Assembly: GCA_009704605.1 (NCBI GenBank)
Contig: WLDW01000024.1
Coordinates: forward strand, 1 to 9,279
Direction of reading: 5' to 3'
Length of the DNA stretch: 9,279 nt
Source of the DNA: Actinomycetota bacterium
Lineage (GTDB): Bacteria > Actinomycetota > Actinomycetes > Actinomycetales > Microbacteriaceae
The position numbers and the translations under genes are program-made. Of the stretch, positions 7,187 to 9,279 are shown piece after piece; within the stretch, counting starts at the first letter, position 1, and every line of letters starts with the position of its first letter. Below the pieces are notes generated by a model, which made no database searches, was not told the origin of the DNA, and worked only from the letters and a program-made list of their open reading frames with translations.

Positions 7187-7538
7187 TGGATGGGCCGGCT
7201 ATTACGCCGGGTTTTGTCCTTTTTGCAAAGTGACGGTCATCTATCTAGGACGTTAGTTGCCCAACGTCTCAAGCGACCTACCCGTGAACTTGGGCGAGCA
7301 GCCCTCATGCGTTCACTGTTTGGTCTTGCTCCAAATGAGGTTTACCTAGCCGACTCAATCACTTGAATCGCTGGTGGTCTCTTACACCACCGTTTCACCC
7401 TTACCGATTGCTCGGCGGTTTGCTTTCTGTTGCACTATCTCTCGGGTTACCCCGGGTGGGCGTTACCCACCATTTTGCTCTTTGGAGCCCGGACGTTCCT
7501 CGTCAGTAAACTGCCGCGACCGTCTTGCCGACCCATCC
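7187..7538 (-). ncRNA. rnpB: RNase P RNA, bacterial type A, compact
   Basis: The catalytic RNA of ribonuclease P, which cuts the 5' leader from pre-tRNAs; the protein partner RnpA is not in this window. Read on the minus strand it contains the universal blocks: GAGGAACGTCCGGGCTCC, GTGCAACAGAAAGCAAACCG, GGTAAGGGTGAAAC, GGAGCAAGACCAAACAG, GGGTAGG (the GGU that binds the tRNA CCA end, 7282-7280), CCTAGATAGATGACCGTC and ACAAAACCCGGCGT. P1 pairs GGATGGGTCGGC at the 5' end with GCCGGCCCATCC at the 3' end. P2 pairs 7524-7518 with 7238-7232. P4 pairs 7496-7488 with 7211-7204. P14 has a GTGA tetraloop, P12 a GCAA tetraloop and P9 a GTAA tetraloop. At about 352 nt it is shorter than the 377-nt E. coli RNA. 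Ends are estimated from P1 to within a few bases. It lies 23 nt downstream of the RNase HI gene on the same strand and fills the otherwise gene-free stretch 7186-7561. Confidence 0.96.
7195..7224 (+). terminator. Terminator-like hairpin after ppgK, inside the rnpB antisense strand
   Basis: CCGGC (7195-7199) and GCCGG (7206-7210) can pair around a 6-nt loop and are followed by T-rich sequence with runs at 7212-7215 and 7220-7224. This is 10 nt after the ppgK stop and has the shape of an intrinsic terminator for the plus strand. The stem is only 5 bp, so it is weak. The same bases on the minus strand encode the P1 and P4 3' strands of RNase P RNA, so conservation there is not evidence for the terminator. 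Confidence 0.4.
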
Positions 7539-7545
7539 AGAGTCA

Positions 7546-7551
7546 AGTCTA
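7546..7551 (-). promoter_or_regulatory. Putative -10 box of rnpB
   Basis: The minus strand reads TAGACT, identical to the map -10 box, with 7 nt between it and the G that begins the P1 helix at 7538. The position fits a start at the mature 5' end. A TTGACC lies at 7564-7559, too close (8 bp) to act as its -35, and it overlaps the stop codon of the RNase HI gene. The gene thus seems to have its own promoter in the 23-nt gap. Confidence 0.5.
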
Positions 7552-7561
7552 GCCAGCGTGG

Positions 7562-8686
7562 TCAAGAAGATAAATGAGAAGTTGAATTCACGCAAACTAT
7601 CTCGGCGCCCTCGCGACCCCAGAAACGTGCAATCGAAATCGATGCAGGGCCAAGATCTACCCGCCAATACCCAGCAACCGAGGCATCGTTAGCAATTCGA
7701 AGCAGTCCCCTAATTGGCATCACGTGAGCCACTACAACCACGGTTTTACCAGCGAACTTATCAAGTATGAAATCTAGGCTTCGATTTACCCGAACATCAA
7801 AGTCTTTGAGTGATTCCCCGTTCGGAGGCGCAACATCGTAAGAACCTCGCCAAGCCTGATACTGGCTCTCGTGGCCAACGAATAACTCCTCGTTGGTTAG
7901 ACCATCCCAGTCGCCAAAGCCAATTTCTCTTAGATCGGCCAGCTCAACTAGTTCAGCGCCTAGCTTCTGAGAAATCTTGCTAGCAGTTTGGGCTGCGCGT
8001 TTAACGGGCGAATGAATGACCACAACTGGCTTGGCTAGGAAGCTAAACGCTCCTGAGCTTCCGACTCTGGCAAGCTCAAGAGCAACCTCGGCAGCGTCTT
8101 TGTTGCCAAGCTCGGAAAGATCTGGGTTCTCACCGTCCCCTCCGGAGATTTTCCTTGATTCGGTAAGTGGTGTTCTACCGTGTCTGACCATTATCAAAGT
8201 GGTGGCTTCGGTAACAGCAGATTGTGGGGCACGTATAGATGAGGGAGCAACATGATTGAACTCGCCTGCGGCAGCAGTTGGCGCTGGTTCACCATCCATA
8301 GCCTTGTTGGCTAGTGCGTCAGCCAAAACATTTTGCTCTCTCGGAATCCACACGAACTCAACATTCTTGCCCGAAATCAGCTGTTGAACTCTTGCTCCTA
8401 GCGAAAGCATGTCGGGGTGCTTTATCTTCCAACCACCACTCATCTGCTCAACAACAAGTTTGGAGTCCATCCGAACCACAATCTCTGCCGCTGGGTCTAT
8501 CTCGAACGCTACCTCAAGGGCAAAGATAACCGCTGAATATTCAGCAACGTTATTGGTTGCTATTCCTACCGCTTCGGATATCTCTCGGAGAATGTTGCCG
8601 CTTGCCGCGTCGATAACGACCGCTCCGGCACCGCTCAATCCAGGATTTCCCCTTGAGCCACCATCGGCTTCAATGATTAGCTTCAT
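7562..8686 (-). CDS. Bifunctional RNase HI / histidine phosphatase fusion
   Basis: A 374-residue two-domain protein equivalent to mycobacterial Rv2228c. Residues 1-130 are an RNase HI that cleaves the RNA strand of RNA:DNA hybrids: EADGGSRGNPG (6-16) with D8, NNVAEYSA (45-52) with E49, RMDSKLVVEQMSGGWKIK (72-89) with D74 and LADALAN (121-127) with D123. An Ala/Pro-rich linker (about 131-160) leads to a phosphoglycerate-mutase/CobC-type phosphatase: MVRHGRT with phospho-accepting H169, SPVKRAAQTA (226-235), LREIGFGDWDG (252-262) with E254, and AHVMPIRG (320-327) with H321. The mycobacterial homologue has RNase HI and acid/alpha-ribazole phosphatase activity by my recollection; the phosphatase substrate here is open. 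The start is the ATG at 8686, which places the RNase H strand at the N-terminus and forms an ATGA overlap with the preceding gene, so translation is coupled. An ATG at 8719 would add 11 residues inside that gene. Confidence 0.94.
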   Translation of the reverse strand: MKLIIEADGGSRGNPGLSGAGAVVIDAASGNILREISEAVGIATNNVAEYSAVIFALEVAFEIDPAAEIVVRMDSKLVVEQMSGGWKIKHPDMLSLGARVQQLISGKNVEFVWIPREQNVLADALANKAMDGEPAPTAAAGEFNHVAPSSIRAPQSAVTEATTLIMVRHGRTPLTESRKISGGDGENPDLSELGNKDAAEVALELARVGSSGAFSFLAKPVVVIHSPVKRAAQTASKISQKLGAELVELADLREIGFGDWDGLTNEELFVGHESQYQAWRGSYDVAPPNGESLKDFDVRVNRSLDFILDKFAGKTVVVVAHVMPIRGLLRIANDASVAGYWRVDLGPASISIARFWGREGAEIVCVNSTSHLSS

Positions 8687-9279
8687 GAGCGCACCAGGAA
8701 GGCTTGGCAGTTTGGGCATTCGGCTAGTTCTTCTTGAGGTAGGGCCATGAGCTCTTCAAAGCTTGTTGCGGTTATGGAGAGTCTGCAAGCCCCGCAGTCT
8801 CTGCCCGTCAATCTTCCAACCGCAACCCCGCGGCTGTATTTTCGCTCGTAGGCCGCGGCAAGCCCTTGGTCAATTGCGGCAAGAACGCTTTTACGCTCGG
8901 CCTGAATTTTCTCACCCTGCGCTCCAAGATCGGCCAGCTCCGAGGAAATTCTCCCCTGCAAAGCGGCCAGGGTTTCGTCAGCCGCTTGTTTTTCTTGCTT
9001 TAGCTTTTCGTGAGCTTGCTGGGCGGCTTCCAAAAGCTCCATTATCTGAAGCTGAGCGTCTTCAAGTTCGCTTTTTCTGGTGCCTAAAGTTACAAGCTCG
9101 TGCTCTATTCCCTGAGCGTCTTTTGCAGAACTGGTTGAAGAAAGTTGCTTGTTATCTTTAGAAATTCGATTAGCAACTAGTTCAAGATCAGCCTCAGCTC
9201 TACCTAGTTCCATCTCAAGTTCACCTACCGCATTCCTGGCATCAATAAGTAAATCTGATAGCCGCAAGGTTTCGGCGGA
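8683..9279 (-). CDS. Coiled-coil zinc-ribbon protein, 5' end missing (partial)
   Basis: The visible 198 residues are the C-terminal part of the conserved C4 zinc-ribbon family (DUF164/Rv2229c-like). A long, charged Leu/Glu/Ala-rich coiled coil fills about the first 145 visible residues. It is followed by YERKYSRGVAVGRLTGRDCG and a ribbon with CGAC and CPNC cysteine pairs near the C-terminus, suited to one Zn ion. The frame is open to the window edge. Homologues of about 240 residues begin with a further helix, so the true start probably lies beyond 9279; a TTG at 9267 is an alternative I consider less likely. The family's function is not settled; structures of related proteins suggest nucleic-acid or protein scaffolding. 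The gene overlaps the RNase HI/phosphatase fusion by 4 nt (ATGA), and this pair is conserved in actinobacteria, often with a NIF3-like gene upstream, which I would expect just past the right edge. Confidence 0.88.
   Translation of the reverse strand, partial: SAETLRLSDLLIDARNAVGELEMELGRAEADLELVANRISKDNKQLSSTSSAKDAQGIEHELVTLGTRKSELEDAQLQIMELLEAAQQAHEKLKQEKQAADETLAALQGRISSELADLGAQGEKIQAERKSVLAAIDQGLAAAYERKYSRGVAVGRLTGRDCGACRLSITATSFEELMALPQEELAECPNCQAFLVRS

Noticed and set aside
7100..7577. Two plus-strand open frames (7100-7366 and 7374-7577) in the apparent gap after ppgK
   Set aside because: They run antisense across the RNase P RNA gene and into ppgK in another frame, and their translations have no recognisable domain. 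rnpB explains the sequence fully.
8687..8719. ATG at 8719 as the start of the RNase HI fusion
   Set aside because: It adds 11 residues before the RNase H first strand and lies within the zinc-ribbon coding sequence; the ATGA overlap at 8686 is the standard coupled start.
9265..9267. TTG at 9267 as the true start of the zinc-ribbon gene
   Set aside because: The frame continues open to the window edge, no Shine-Dalgarno is visible before it and homologues have an extra N-terminal helix; a start beyond the edge is more likely.
1..9279. Signs of mobile elements, CRISPR, phage genes, tRNAs or a new defence system
   Set aside because: Nearly every base is assigned to conserved housekeeping genes on both strands; no repeats with regular spacing, transposase motifs or cloverleaf structures were seen.

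Overview
The window looks like a contiguous stretch of chromosome from a small-genome actinobacterium, most likely a freshwater Microbacteriaceae member (Rhodoluna/Aquiluna-like). The grounds are the gene content: a glnA2-glnE pair, a polyphosphate glucokinase, an RNase HI-histidine phosphatase fusion followed by a zinc-ribbon coiled-coil protein, and a mini SPOR-like gene next to map. Moderate G+C, TTG starts and leaderless-looking promoters also fit. The genus is inference; the phylum is well supported. No mobile element, CRISPR array, tRNA or phage gene is visible, and I see no clearly new multi-gene system.

Layout. Positions 1-2819 (minus strand) hold glnA2 followed by glnE, which runs off the left edge: nitrogen assimilation and its control. 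A 38-bp divergent gap (2820-2857) separates them from nadE-panB on the plus strand (2858-5319), a cofactor operon (NAD and pantothenate/CoA). A 59-codon gene on the minus strand (5316-5495) converges on panB with a 3-nt overlap. Plus-strand map (5548-6417) and ppgK (6430-7185) follow. The 376-bp stretch 7186-7561 has no protein gene; it holds the RNase P RNA gene rnpB on the minus strand (about 7187-7538). Upstream of it, also on the minus strand, lie the RNase HI/phosphatase fusion (7562-8686) and a zinc-ribbon coiled-coil protein (8683-9279, 5' end beyond the right edge), joined by an ATGA overlap.

How the parts relate. GlnE adjusts glutamine synthetase activity by adenylylation, but the GlnA2 encoded beside it lacks the usual target tyrosine, so its substrate is probably a GlnA1 elsewhere. 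The zinc-ribbon protein, RNase HI/phosphatase and rnpB form a same-strand RNA-linked block. Five promoters share a TAGnCT -10 hexamer at the expected distance from their starts; those of nadE and map place the transcription start on or next to the ATG (leaderless mRNA).

The most rewarding parts for a second look are the compact RNase P RNA (compensated change in the P4 core, very short P3 and P12, an altered base in the conserved 3' core), a terminator-like hairpin for ppgK embedded in its antisense strand, and the interlocked glnA2/nadE -10 boxes.
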